From positions 930,001 through 994,000 of the forward strand of contig OZ271833.1 in assembly GCA_965601665.1 (NCBI GenBank): a DNA stretch of 64,000 nt. The letters run 5' to 3'. Shown piece after piece: positions 17,590 through 27,000 of this stretch. This DNA is from JANQNX01 sp965601665 (GTDB lineage Bacteria; Pseudomonadota; Gammaproteobacteria; Eutrophobiales; Eutrophobiaceae). The position numbers were made by a program, and so were the translations under genes. The notes beneath the pieces are model-generated. The model ran no database searches and was not told the origin of the DNA. It saw nothing but the letters and a program-made list of their open reading frames with translations. How positions within the stretch are numbered: the first letter of the stretch is position 1; every line of letters begins with the position of its first letter.

Positions 17590-18282
17590 ATGAATATAAC
17601 CACTATGCCAGTGTTTCGACAAATCAAATACGGCCTGGTTTTGCAGCGTTCTATCCTGATCAGCGTATTGCTGCTACCCACGGTATGCCTTGCTGTGGAT
17701 AAGATAATCGTAAACGGTTTGTTTCAGGGCAAGGCCGTGGTAACTATCGATGGAAAACAACGCGTGCTTAGAAAAGGCAAGGCCAGCCCCGAAGGCGTGT
17801 TATTAATCGAGGCCGATAGCAAGCGGGCCATAATTGAAATTGATGGGAAACAGCAAACCTACACACTGGACACGCAAATAGGCAGCTCCTACAAGAAACC
17901 GACTGATGGAAAAAAACTGGTAATTGCCCCGGGACCAGGCGACATGTACCGGATTTCCGGTAGCATCAATGGTTTCACTACCAAATTTGTTGTTGATACC
18001 GGCGCGACCCTCGTGACGATGAACAGCACAGTCGCAAAACGGGTCGGTATAGACTACAAACTCATTGGTACCGAAAGTGAAGTTTATACGGCATCCGGAA
18101 AAGACAAGATATACGTTGTTAAACTGAGCAGGGTTCGCATTGGTGATATTGAACTGCGCGATGTCCAGGGTGCCGTTATCGAGGGTAATTTCCCGGTAGA
18201 AACATTACTCGGCATGTCTTTCCTGGGCAGGCTCGATATGAAACGCGAGGGACGGCTGATGGAAATCCAAAAAAAATATTAA
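17590..18282 (+). CDS. Retropepsin-like aspartic protease family protein
   Basis: 230 aa with a signal-anchor or signal peptide (about residues 18-35), a region of basic beta-rich sequence (40-115), and a C-terminal clan AA aspartic protease fold with the active-site motif VVDTGAT (D136-T137-G138). The single DTG means that a dimer would be needed for activity, as in retropepsins. Bacterial members of this TIGR02281-type family are probably periplasmic; substrates are unknown. An alternative start is the ATG five codons later. Alone on its strand, divergent from the DAHP synthase gene. Confidence 0.85.
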   Translation: MNITTMPVFRQIKYGLVLQRSILISVLLLPTVCLAVDKIIVNGLFQGKAVVTIDGKQRVLRKGKASPEGVLLIEADSKRAIIEIDGKQQTYTLDTQIGSSYKKPTDGKKLVIAPGPGDMYRISGSINGFTTKFVVDTGATLVTMNSTVAKRVGIDYKLIGTESEVYTASGKDKIYVVKLSRVRIGDIELRDVQGAVIEGNFPVETLLGMSFLGRLDMKREGRLMEIQKKY

Positions 18283-18323
18283 CATTGATAATTGAACTGC
18301 TAACTAATTTCTTCACAGGCGAG

Positions 18324-18435
18324 GCGTAAATGAGCGCACGACTACATGGATGTAGGAGTTAGAGCGACGCAGGAAGCCAAAGCCGAGATACGGAGTTTAT
18401 TAAGTTATAAATGAGCAATTGAGCACATTTATAAC
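18324..18435. repeat. Intergenic hairpin-bearing repeat element
   Basis: Non-coding stretch between the aspartic protease gene and the B12 adenosyltransferase gene. It contains the perfect palindrome CTACATGGATGTAG (18342-18355) and a perfect 10-bp inverted repeat GTTATAAATG / CATTTATAAC (18404-18413 and 18426-18435). The reverse complement of the first part closely matches 29304-29338, so this is a dispersed repeat family. Confidence 0.7.
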
Positions 18436-18466
18436 GAAGCATGGGAATAAATTAGCAGCAGTGCCA

Positions 18467-19027
18467 CTAAACAGATCTTTTCAGGCGTTCACTATCCCAA
18501 TATATCTCCTTCCCGCCCTTTTGCTGATTCAGGTAACGCGCCATCACAAACAGGAAATCTGAAAGACGGTTAATGTAGCGTAGTGTTTCCGGGTTCAGAT
18601 ATTCATCATGTCCAAGCGCCACCAGCGAACGTTCGACACGGCGGCAAACCGTTCTCGCCATATGACACAATGAGGCCGGTAACGATCCGCCCGGCAGGAT
18701 AAATTCTCGTAGCGCTGGCAGATCATCATTATAGGACTCGATAAGCTGTTCGAGCCGCTCAATCGACTCGGGGGAGATAACAGCATTACCGGGGATAGCG
18801 AGTTCACCACCGATATCAAATAATCGATGCTGAATATTAAGAATGTAGCCAGAGAGATCGCCCGAAATACCACTGGATTCAAGCACACCCAACAGACTGT
18901 TTAATTCGTCAACTTCACCAATGGCATGAATGCGAAGATCAGACTTGTCTATGCGTACACCATCAGCGAGTGATGTTGTGCCATCATCACCCGTGGTGGT
19001 AGTGATTTTACTGAGGCGGTTTGCCAC
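18467..19027 (-). CDS. ATP:cob(I)alamin adenosyltransferase, PduO type
   Basis: Transfers the adenosyl group of ATP to cob(I)alamin to make coenzyme B12. 186 aa, the family length. Signatures: TGDDGTTSLADG at the N-terminus (phosphate binding), IGEVDELNSLLG, and the R-T-V-C-R-R-V-E-R-S helix that carries ATP-binding arginines. The start is GTG, 8 bases after the stop of the upstream membrane-protein gene. Last gene of a riboswitch-headed minus-strand unit, which fits salvage and adenosylation of imported corrinoid. Confidence 0.93.
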   Translation of the reverse strand: MANRLSKITTTTGDDGTTSLADGVRIDKSDLRIHAIGEVDELNSLLGVLESSGISGDLSGYILNIQHRLFDIGGELAIPGNAVISPESIERLEQLIESYNDDLPALREFILPGGSLPASLCHMARTVCRRVERSLVALGHDEYLNPETLRYINRLSDFLFVMARYLNQQKGGKEIYWDSERLKRSV

Positions 19028-19035
19028 TACGTCAT

Positions 19036-19557
19036 TCAGGCAGGCGAATGGTTTCTACTCACGCGTTCATATAACAAGGCATAAAGGCCGAACAACAGGT
19101 ATGAGTAAAACAGGTCACCTAAAACTGTGTTTCCATAGAAAGGTATGGCGGCAACATAACAGGCTACCAGACCTTCCATTGTCACCGGGTACAGTAAGCC
19201 GCTTAACCAGGTACCAAAATTGGAAAGCACAAAGAACACGTTGGCACTGGCAAAGGCAGTGACGCCAATACGGACTGCGCCCTGTTTGTTGGCAAGCGCA
19301 AAACGACCAATCAATGCCGCACAGGCGAAACCGAGGTATACAAAAAACATCGACGTCAAGTCGTAGAAACCAATCACGGCATCGCTGATTAACAAGGCAA
19401 ACAAGGGCACTAACCAGTAACGACGATCAACCAGGAAAGCGCCGGCAAATAAACCGAGTGCGCCAACAGGTGTTACGTTGACCGGATGTGGAACAAAGCG
19501 GGACAAAATGGCGAAAACGATTAATGCCGATGCAATGTATAAAGTTTGCTTATTCAT
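19036..19557 (-). CDS. Small integral membrane protein, DUF6580-like (putative transporter subunit)
   Basis: 173 aa with about five hydrophobic segments (around 5-20, 30-60, 68-88, 98-118, 130-160) and no cytoplasmic domain. Motifs include PHPVNVTPVGALGLFAGA near the N-terminus and FYGNTVLGDLFYSYLLFG near the C-terminus. This resembles, from memory, the family named DUF6580, and its size and topology recall ECF-type S components. It lies between a BtuB-type receptor and a cobalamin adenosyltransferase under a cobalamin riboswitch, so a role in moving B12 or a precursor across the inner membrane is a reasonable inference. Direct evidence is lacking. Confidence 0.75.
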   Translation of the reverse strand: MNKQTLYIASALIVFAILSRFVPHPVNVTPVGALGLFAGAFLVDRRYWLVPLFALLISDAVIGFYDLTSMFFVYLGFACAALIGRFALANKQGAVRIGVTAFASANVFFVLSNFGTWLSGLLYPVTMEGLVACYVAAIPFYGNTVLGDLFYSYLLFGLYALLYERVSRNHSPA

Positions 19558-19584
19558 GATGTCGGAGCCCTCATCTCCCGGGAA

Positions 19585-21516
19585 TTATGGAAAATTATAA
19601 CCTATCGTGACAAAAAAGTTACGTTCGGGAGCAGGAAAAAAGCCCACGTTGCCCAGGAAGTTCTCTGAAGCAGACCCGCTGTATTTCCTGTCGAGAAGAT
19701 TGTTTACCCTCGCCTCAACAGACAAATTCCGGTGCACGTAACGCAGGTTAAGGTTGGCGACAGTGTAGCCTTTCAGCCTCAGGTTGGTACCATCAAAGTC
19801 GCCGCCGGCATTCCTGTCACTTATGTAAAAAATATCTCCGTACAGATTCAGCCCCGAAAAAATACGCTGGTTAACAAATAGCCTGGCCTGGTGTTTGGCA
19901 ACCAGGGGGATACGATTATCAGCAAACTGGCCAGCAGTGATTCTTGCATCTGTAAACGTGTAATTCGCCCCCAGTTGCATGCCAGCAACGGGTGAAACAT
20001 TGGCATCGACAATCACACCCCTGTGCCGGGTCTCGTCGAGGTTAATATTTTCAAGGAAGGCATTTGGATCAACGTTGATTTCATCATCAATATCCATCGT
20101 GTAGGCAGTAACGCCGGCATTCCATGCAATACTGTTGTATTCAATGCCTGTTTCATACGAAACGCCAGTCTGGGTTTCCAGTAGCGTCGACAGGGTGAAC
20201 ACATTCATTTCTTCGTCCAGTAACGGAAAGCGATAATTTTCCTCACGCTTCAGAAAGACCCTGACATTTTCCAACGGTGAAGCAGAGAGTCCGATGGTCG
20301 TCGCCGTTTCATTGTCCGTGAATTCATCACCGGGAAAGAAACGGAATCCATCAACCAGTTCCCGTTCATGCCAGGCCCTTCTTATACCGCCGCTGAAAGA
20401 GATAGCGTCTGTAACAGGAATGGTCAGTAATGAATAAACACTTAGCAGTTCCTGGTCACCAAACTGCGTTCCGAAAGGGCTAACCAGTTTGTAACGGGTA
20501 TCAAGAAAATCAGTCCCGGCCAAAACGGTGATTTGTCGGCCCGCAACATCAAAACGCCCCCTTACCCTGGGGTTAAAACTGGTTTGTCTACGCGTTTGCT
20601 TGATATCAAGCCCGGTCAACACACCGTCGACATCATCATCCCTGTAAGTTATCTCGGTAGCAAAATCCCAGTGCCTGGTTAGCGTGATCTCGCCTCCAAC
20701 CCTGCCGGCCTTGTTAATCGAGTTATTAAAATCCAGCGGGAACAAGGTTTGTTTTCGGTCGGCATCCAGTTGTGCCTCTGTCAATGCACCCGGCAGACGC
20801 AAATCTTCGTGGGTTTGTTGTAAATCGACAAAGGCCCTACCTCGTTCAGTTTCATAATCAAGACTGAGAAAACCATTCAGGTACTTGTTCTTGCTGTTAT
20901 CGCGATATCCATCCGTACGACTGCGCAAACCGGAAAAACGAACACCAACATTATTATCAAACCGGTTAGACATATGTACTGTTTGTTGTTGGGCATCAAA
21001 ACTACCAAGACCAGCTTCAACGCTCGCCTCGAACTTGGTCGGTCTGCGCGTGATGATATTCACGACACCACCAACGGCCTGATCACCATACAGTACCGCT
21101 GCAGAGCCTCGGGTAATTTCCACACGTTCTATATCCTTGATGAAAATGTTATTCAAACGTGGTGAGGCAAGATCGGTGTTATTGATGCGCCTGCCATCAA
21201 TGAGAATCAGCGTATTGGCAGAACCGGTGCTACCAAACCCTCGCATATCAATCACACTACGACTACCGTCACCAAGCAGATCCCGTATTTGTAGTCCCCC
21301 CTGCCCGTTCAGTATCTCGGTAACATGACTAACACCGGACTCAAGGATATCCTCTCGCGTGATCACACTGATGCTGGCCGGTACTGGCACACCGGATGTT
21401 TCCCACCGTGTTGCACTAACGGTAATGTCTGCAAAGGATGATGTCGCCGGTTCAGCGAAAAGCTGGGCGCTTAACATGCCGGTAAGGCCGGCGCATAAAA
21501 TTACTCGATACGTCAT
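19585..21516 (-). CDS. btuB: TonB-dependent vitamin B12 receptor (BtuB type)
   Basis: Outer-membrane receptor for energised corrinoid uptake. 643 aa from the ATG at 21516, which has a GGGGGAAA ribosome site; the frame extends 22 codons further upstream without one. Signal peptide ends near FAEPA; a TonB-box-like ADITVSATRWE follows; the plug domain (about 40-150) has GGLQIRDLLG and RGSAAVLYGDQAVGGVVNII; the rest is a 22-strand barrel ending with aromatic residues (F-F-V-T-I-G-Y-N-F-P). Specificity for B12 rests on the cobalamin riboswitch upstream and the adenosyltransferase downstream. Confidence 0.93.
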   Translation of the reverse strand: MTYRVILCAGLTGMLSAQLFAEPATSSFADITVSATRWETSGVPVPASISVITREDILESGVSHVTEILNGQGGLQIRDLLGDGSRSVIDMRGFGSTGSANTLILIDGRRINNTDLASPRLNNIFIKDIERVEITRGSAAVLYGDQAVGGVVNIITRRPTKFEASVEAGLGSFDAQQQTVHMSNRFDNNVGVRFSGLRSRTDGYRDNSKNKYLNGFLSLDYETERGRAFVDLQQTHEDLRLPGALTEAQLDADRKQTLFPLDFNNSINKAGRVGGEITLTRHWDFATEITYRDDDVDGVLTGLDIKQTRRQTSFNPRVRGRFDVAGRQITVLAGTDFLDTRYKLVSPFGTQFGDQELLSVYSLLTIPVTDAISFSGGIRRAWHERELVDGFRFFPGDEFTDNETATTIGLSASPLENVRVFLKREENYRFPLLDEEMNVFTLSTLLETQTGVSYETGIEYNSIAWNAGVTAYTMDIDDEINVDPNAFLENINLDETRHRGVIVDANVSPVAGMQLGANYTFTDARITAGQFADNRIPLVAKHQARLFVNQRIFSGLNLYGDIFYISDRNAGGDFDGTNLRLKGYTVANLNLRYVHRNLSVEARVNNLLDRKYSGSASENFLGNVGFFPAPERNFFVTIGYNFP

Positions 21517-21629
21517 AGTATTTCCCCCATGTGCCCGCCGCACATATTGTTCGCGGGGAAAGCATGACAAACCGTGACTCAAAGTAGAGCCGGTGTATAC
21601 GTCTCACTGCCACCCGCGGTGTCGTTATA

Positions 21630-21820
21630 ATGGCAACAGGCCGGTATCCGGGCTTACGAGTGATGTTTGTTGAACATCCATTTATTCACCTTCCCGTATT
21701 TAATACAGTGGTATTGCGAATAAACTTGACTCGTCTACCGTTGCGGGGGCAGCGTCGGCTTTGCAATGCGCACCGACTTCCCGTTTAACATGGCTGCATA
21801 ACAGCCAGCACCTGTTGTTA
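21630..21820 (-). promoter_or_regulatory. Cobalamin riboswitch
   Basis: Read on the minus strand, the leader of btuB contains GGGAAGTCGGTG, then AAGCCGACGCTGCCCCCGCAACGG (21733-21767 region, the conserved junction of the B12 element), and later the B12 box AAGCCCGGATACCGGCCTG (21637-21655). Spacing and order match the cobalamin riboswitch family. Downstream, CACCGCGGGTG forms a short hairpin that may belong to the expression platform. The element ends about 110 bases before the btuB start. It should repress the whole minus-strand unit when B12 is plentiful. Confidence 0.95.
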
Positions 21821-21959
21821 CATTGAACACATTAATACGTTAGCTGGTCATGTAGCAAGTGAATTGTCCTCAACAAAACTTGAAAGATGCGTTTTACTTC
21901 GAAAAGCCTTTATAATGCGTCTCCTCTATCCGTCACCTGACATACTAATAATTATTCAT

Positions 21960-23663
21960 ATGGGGTTCATGGGCATGCTTGACAGGCTGCAAAAAGAACA
22001 TATTGTTGCCAGAGAAGGGTTTAATCGCTGGTTAATCGCGCCTGCAGCGCTGGGCATTCATCTTTGCATTGGTTCCGTCTATGCATGGAGCCTGTTTAAT
22101 CCTTCCCTTGTCAAGCGCCTTGGAGTTGTCACCAGTGCTGCCGATGACTGGTCACTGAAAAGCGTCGTCTGGATCTTTACCGTTGCCATTGTGTTCCTCG
22201 GGCTGTCTGCTGCTGTTGCTGGCAAATGGCTTGAAAAAGTAGGCCCGCGCATGGTTGGTTTCCTTGCGGCCATCTGTTGGGGTGGCGGTTTCATGATTGG
22301 CGGCATTGGCATTCTCACCGGTCAACTGTGGTTGTTGTATCTTGGCTACGGTGTTATTGGTGGTATCGGGTTAGGACTGGGTTACGTCTCCCCCGTCAGT
22401 ACGTTGATTCGCTGGTTCCCTGACCGTCGCGGTATGGCAACCGGTATTGCCATCATGGGTTTTGGTGGCGGCGCCATGATAGCCAAGTTCATGATCGAGC
22501 CATTCATTCGCCTGTTCTACAAGGCGCCTGATTACCTGGGTGCGGTCGATAGCATCATCTTAACAACAGATGAAACCGGACGCCGCTTTACCGAGATTGC
22601 CGGTCAGCTGCAGGAAGTCGTTGTTGTTGGTATCAATGATATCGCTGGCATGCTGGTACCGGGAGATCCCGGCGTTTATGCCGTGGGTACCGGAACCGTG
22701 GGCGTGGCACAGGCGTTTTTCTCACTGGGCGCCATTTATTTTGTCATTATGACAATCGCGGCATTCAGTTACCGGGTACCACCCGAGGGCTGGAAACCAA
22801 AAGGCTGGGAACCACCACCTGAAGATGAACAACACGCAATGATATCGCGGCATCATGTTCACATCGATGAAGCATTAAAAACACCGCAGTTTTACCAGCT
22901 CTGGATCGTATTGTGTTTTAACGTGACGGCTGGCATTGGCGTACTCGCGGTCGCCAAAACCATGATGAACGAGATCTTTGGAACCACCCTGCCGGATATC
23001 GTTGATTTTGGTTTTGCGTCAACCTACGTACTCATGATTAGCGTGTTTAACATGTGCGGTCGTTTTGTCTGGGCCAGCGCGTCTGACTACCTCGGTCGCC
23101 GCAATACGTACTGGATATTTTTTACACTGGGCATCATTTTATACTGCTCCATTCCGTATACCGCACAACAGGTCAGCGTAAATCCATCAGTCGTCTGGCT
23201 GGTCTATTTTTACGCCGCCACGATGATCATTTTCACCATGTATGGCGGCGGTTTTGCAACGATACCTGCCTACCTTGCCGATATCTTTGGCACCAGGTTT
23301 GTTGGCGGAATACATGGTCGCCTGTTAACCGCATGGTCCAGTGCCGGTGTGTTTGGGCCGCTGGCGATAACTTCACTACGTGAATTATCAGTCAAGAACG
23401 CCATCGATGACCTTGTTACACAGATTGAACCGGCGCGGTTCCAGGAAAAATTCGGGGCCGGTATCGAGCAGTTGGACCAGCTGGTTGCCGCCAAAACCGT
23501 TACCATCAACAAACTAATGGAAATCGCGCCGCCGGGCACGGTCGACCCGACATCAAGCCTGTACAACACAACCATGTACCTGATGGCGGTTATCCTGTTC
23601 GTGGCGCTGGTCGCCAATGCGCTGATGCGCCCGGTCAACCCAAAACATCACATGAAGGAATAA
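21960..23663 (+). CDS. OFA-family MFS transporter (oxalate/formate antiporter-like)
   Basis: Twelve-helix major facilitator. 567 aa from ATG 21960; further in-frame ATGs at 21969 and 21975 are also possible, and the frame is open from 21864. Motifs IHLCIGSVYAWSLFNP, LGYGVIGGIGLGLGY and IRWFPDRRGMATG mark the OFA (OxlT-like) family. It is longer than usual because of a hydrophilic insertion of about 60 residues after helix 6 (APDYLGAVDS to YAVGTG) and another of about 60 residues before the last helix. The substrate is unknown; monocarboxylates or dicarboxylates are typical of the family. A small membrane protein gene follows 14 bases downstream. Confidence 0.87.
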   Translation: MGFMGMLDRLQKEHIVAREGFNRWLIAPAALGIHLCIGSVYAWSLFNPSLVKRLGVVTSAADDWSLKSVVWIFTVAIVFLGLSAAVAGKWLEKVGPRMVGFLAAICWGGGFMIGGIGILTGQLWLLYLGYGVIGGIGLGLGYVSPVSTLIRWFPDRRGMATGIAIMGFGGGAMIAKFMIEPFIRLFYKAPDYLGAVDSIILTTDETGRRFTEIAGQLQEVVVVGINDIAGMLVPGDPGVYAVGTGTVGVAQAFFSLGAIYFVIMTIAAFSYRVPPEGWKPKGWEPPPEDEQHAMISRHHVHIDEALKTPQFYQLWIVLCFNVTAGIGVLAVAKTMMNEIFGTTLPDIVDFGFASTYVLMISVFNMCGRFVWASASDYLGRRNTYWIFFTLGIILYCSIPYTAQQVSVNPSVVWLVYFYAATMIIFTMYGGGFATIPAYLADIFGTRFVGGIHGRLLTAWSSAGVFGPLAITSLRELSVKNAIDDLVTQIEPARFQEKFGAGIEQLDQLVAAKTVTINKLMEIAPPGTVDPTSSLYNTTMYLMAVILFVALVANALMRPVNPKHHMKE

Positions 23664-23677
23664 TCCGGGGGACTATT

Positions 23678-23941
23678 ATGTCGATAACATTTTCCAGTGC
23701 TGCCGAGGTGTTCGTATTCATACTGCTATGTTCTTTTTATGTGTGCAGTTGTCTCTGGATCTATGGAGACGCGGCCACACGTGATATGGGGTTCAAGGGT
23801 GTCATCCTGCCCATGGTGTTTATTATCGCTGCCACCCTGTTCCTGATACTGGGCATGGCATGGTTGCTGATTATCTGGCCTATTGGCTATGTTGCTTGGT
23901 TTGTTCTCAGGCCGAAGGCCTCTCATGTCATAGACCACTAG
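23678..23941 (+). CDS. Small two-helix membrane protein downstream of MFS carrier
   Basis: 87 aa with two hydrophobic segments (about 8-28 and 42-76) separated by a short polar loop YGDAATRDMGFKG. A GGGGG ribosome site precedes the ATG. No family recognised. The 14-base gap to the MFS gene suggests that they are cotranslated; some OFA carriers have small membrane partners, so a subunit role is possible but is inference. Confidence 0.7.
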   Translation: MSITFSSAAEVFVFILLCSFYVCSCLWIYGDAATRDMGFKGVILPMVFIIAATLFLILGMAWLLIIWPIGYVAWFVLRPKASHVIDH

Positions 23942-24064
23942 CAATGTCGCCGTCTCGCGGGCATTAGTTTCGTTCAAGTCACGTTGAAAAAGTATCAACC
24001 TGTTGGTTAAACAACGGGCCCTTGACCTGTTAAGCTACGCCCCTTTTCAAACTGCACCACGAAC

Positions 24065-27000
24065 ATGATTGATAAAACATCGCAAATTCAACAATTATTG
24101 CAGGAGCGCATCCTCGTTCTGGACGGTGCCATGGGTACGATGATCCAGTCCTACAAACTTGAGGAAGACGACTACCGTGGCGAGCGCTTTGCCGATCACC
24201 CGTGTGATTTGAAAGGCAACAACGATCTGTTATCGATTGTGCGTCCGGACATCATCAAGTCTATCCATAAGGCCTATTTCGACGCCGGCGCTGATATTGT
24301 TGAAACGAATACTTTCAATGCGACCTCCATTGCGATGGCTGACTACCAGATGGAAGATCTGGTGTATGAACTAAACAAGGCCGGGGCAACACTGGCGCGC
24401 GAAGTGGCAGAGGAGATGGAACAGCAGGATAACCGGCCCAGGTTCGTCGCTGGCGTACTGGGACCGACCAACCGAACCTGTTCCATATCACCGGACGTGA
24501 ACAACCCGGGCTATCGCAATGTCACCTATGTCGAACTGGTAGAAGCCTATACCGAAGCCCTGCGCGGCCTGGTGGATGGCGGTGCTGATCTGATTCTGGT
24601 TGAGACCGTCTTCGATACGTTGAATGCAAAGGCTTCACTGTTTGCGGTCGACCAGTTCTTTGAAGAACAGGGAATCAGATTGCCGATCATGGTCTCCGGA
24701 ACGATTACCGATGCCTCTGGCAGAACACTGACCGGGCAAACGACGGAGGCGTTCTGGAATTCCATCCGTCACACCAGGCCATTAACTGTTGGACTCAACT
24801 GTGCCCTTGGGCCGGGAGATTTGCGCCAATACGTGGAAGAACTGTCGGACAAGGCGGATACGTTTATCAGCGCCCACCCCAATGCCGGCCTGCCTAACGA
24901 GTTTGGTGAATATGACCTGGATCCGGATCCGATGGCCGAGCATATTACAGAGTGGGCACAGTCGGGACTGGTGAATATCGTCGGTGGCTGTTGTGGTACT
25001 TCACCGGCACACATCAAGGCCATCGCAGAAAGTATCAAGGACATCAAGCCAAGGAACGTGCCCGAGGTGGAAAAGATACAACGATTGAGCGGCCTTGAGG
25101 CATTCAACATTACCGACAACACCAATTTCGTTAACGTCGGCGAACGTACCAACGTCGCCGGCTCACCCAGGTTCCTGCGTTTAATCAAGGAAGAAGAAGA
25201 TCTGGAGGCCGCACTTGAAGTCGCAAGGCAGCAGGTTGAAAACGGCGCCCAGGTGATTGATATCTGCATGGATGAAGGCATGCTTGAGTCAGAAAGACTC
25301 ATGGCCGAGTTTCTTAACCTGTTGGCTTCAGAACCTGATATAAGCCGTGTACCCGTGATGATCGATTCATCCAAGTGGAGCGTGATCGAGGCAGGCCTGC
25401 GCTGTACCCAGGGCAAAGGCATTGTCAATTCAATCAGTCTGAAGGAGGGTGAAGAAGCCTTTCTTGAACATGCCAGGCTGGTAAAACGCTACGGTGCGGC
25501 CGTGGTTGTTATGGCATTCGATGAAAACGGACAGGCAGACACCACCGACAGGCGTTTCGAGGTATGTAAACGCTCTTATGACTTGCTGGTAGAGAAGCTG
25601 GACTTCCCGCCGGAAGACATCATTTTTGATCCAAACATTCTTACTGTCGCGACCGGCATGGAAGAACATAACAATTATGCTGTTTCATTCTTTGAAGCAA
25701 CGCGGTTAATCAAGGACAAGTTGCCACATGCCCTTGTCAGCGGCGGCCTGAGTAACGTGTCCTTCTCTTTCAGGGGCAATAATCCGGTACGCGAAGCCAT
25801 GCATGCGTCATTTCTCTACCATGGCATCAAGTCAGGTATGGACATGGGCATCGTCAATGCCGGACAGCTGGGCATCTATGACGAGATCCCGGCTGACCTG
25901 CTCGTCTATATTGAAGATGTCTTACTAAACCGGCGCGATGACGCGACCGACCGACTCGTCGAATTCGCAGAGACAGTCAAATCCGGTGAAACGAAGGAAA
26001 AGAAAGTTGACCTCGCCTGGCGTGAAGGCGATGTTCAGGAGCGACTGACACATTCATTGGTAAAGGGCATCGCTGACTATATTGAGGAAGACACGGAAGA
26101 AGCGCGACAGCAATTTGATAAGCCGCTGGAGGTCATCGAGGGACCATTAATGAACGGCATGAACGTGGTAGGCGACCTTTTTGGCGCCGGTAAAATGTTT
26201 CTGCCGCAGGTTGTAAAAAGCGCGCGTGTTATGAAGAAAGCCGTTGCCTATCTTATTCCCTATATCGAGGAGGAGAAAAAGCGATCCGGTGATACCGGTA
26301 AAAGCAAGGGCACGATCATCATGGCGACGGTAAAGGGTGACGTTCATGATATTGGCAAGAATATCGTCAGCGTTGTCCTGCAATGTAACAATTTCAGTGT
26401 TATCGATCTTGGCGTTATGTGTCCCGCGCAAAAAATCCTTGATGCAGCAACAGAACATGATGCCGATATTATAGGCCTGAGCGGTCTTATCACCCCATCA
26501 CTGGATGAAATGGTACACGTGGCCAAGGAAATGCAACGCCAGGAATTCAACGTCCCGTTGATGATAGGCGGGGCGACAACGTCACGGGCCCATACAGCGG
26601 TCAAGATTGATCAAAACTACGACCACGCCGTGGTACACGTTAAAGACGCCTCGCGTGCCGTCGGCATATCAACGCGACTGGTCAGTGATGAACTGAGGGA
26701 AAAACTGGCGGTTGAAGTCACGGCCGAATATGACGAACTGCGAGAGCGTCACAAGGGCAAACAGGCGCGAACCAATTGGCTTAAACTTGAACAGGCCAGG
26801 CACAATCGTTTTACTGTTAACTGGGAAAACTACACGCCACCGGCGCCGACGACGACCGGTACAAAAGTATTTACAGATTACCCTCTTGCTGAACTGGTGG
26901 ATTATTTCGACTGGACACCCTTCTTCATGGCATGGGAACTCGCCGGTAAATACCCTCGCATACTTACAGACGAGATTGTTGGAGAAGAAGCAACCCGGTT

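Noticed and set aside
17939..18060. Retroelement, because of the DTG aspartic protease
   Set aside because: No reverse transcriptase, integrase or terminal repeats; the gene fits the bacterial TIGR02281-type family.
23942..24064. Riboswitch in front of metH
   Set aside because: The 123-base interval lacks a B12 box or SAM riboswitch core and is too short for a cobalamin element.
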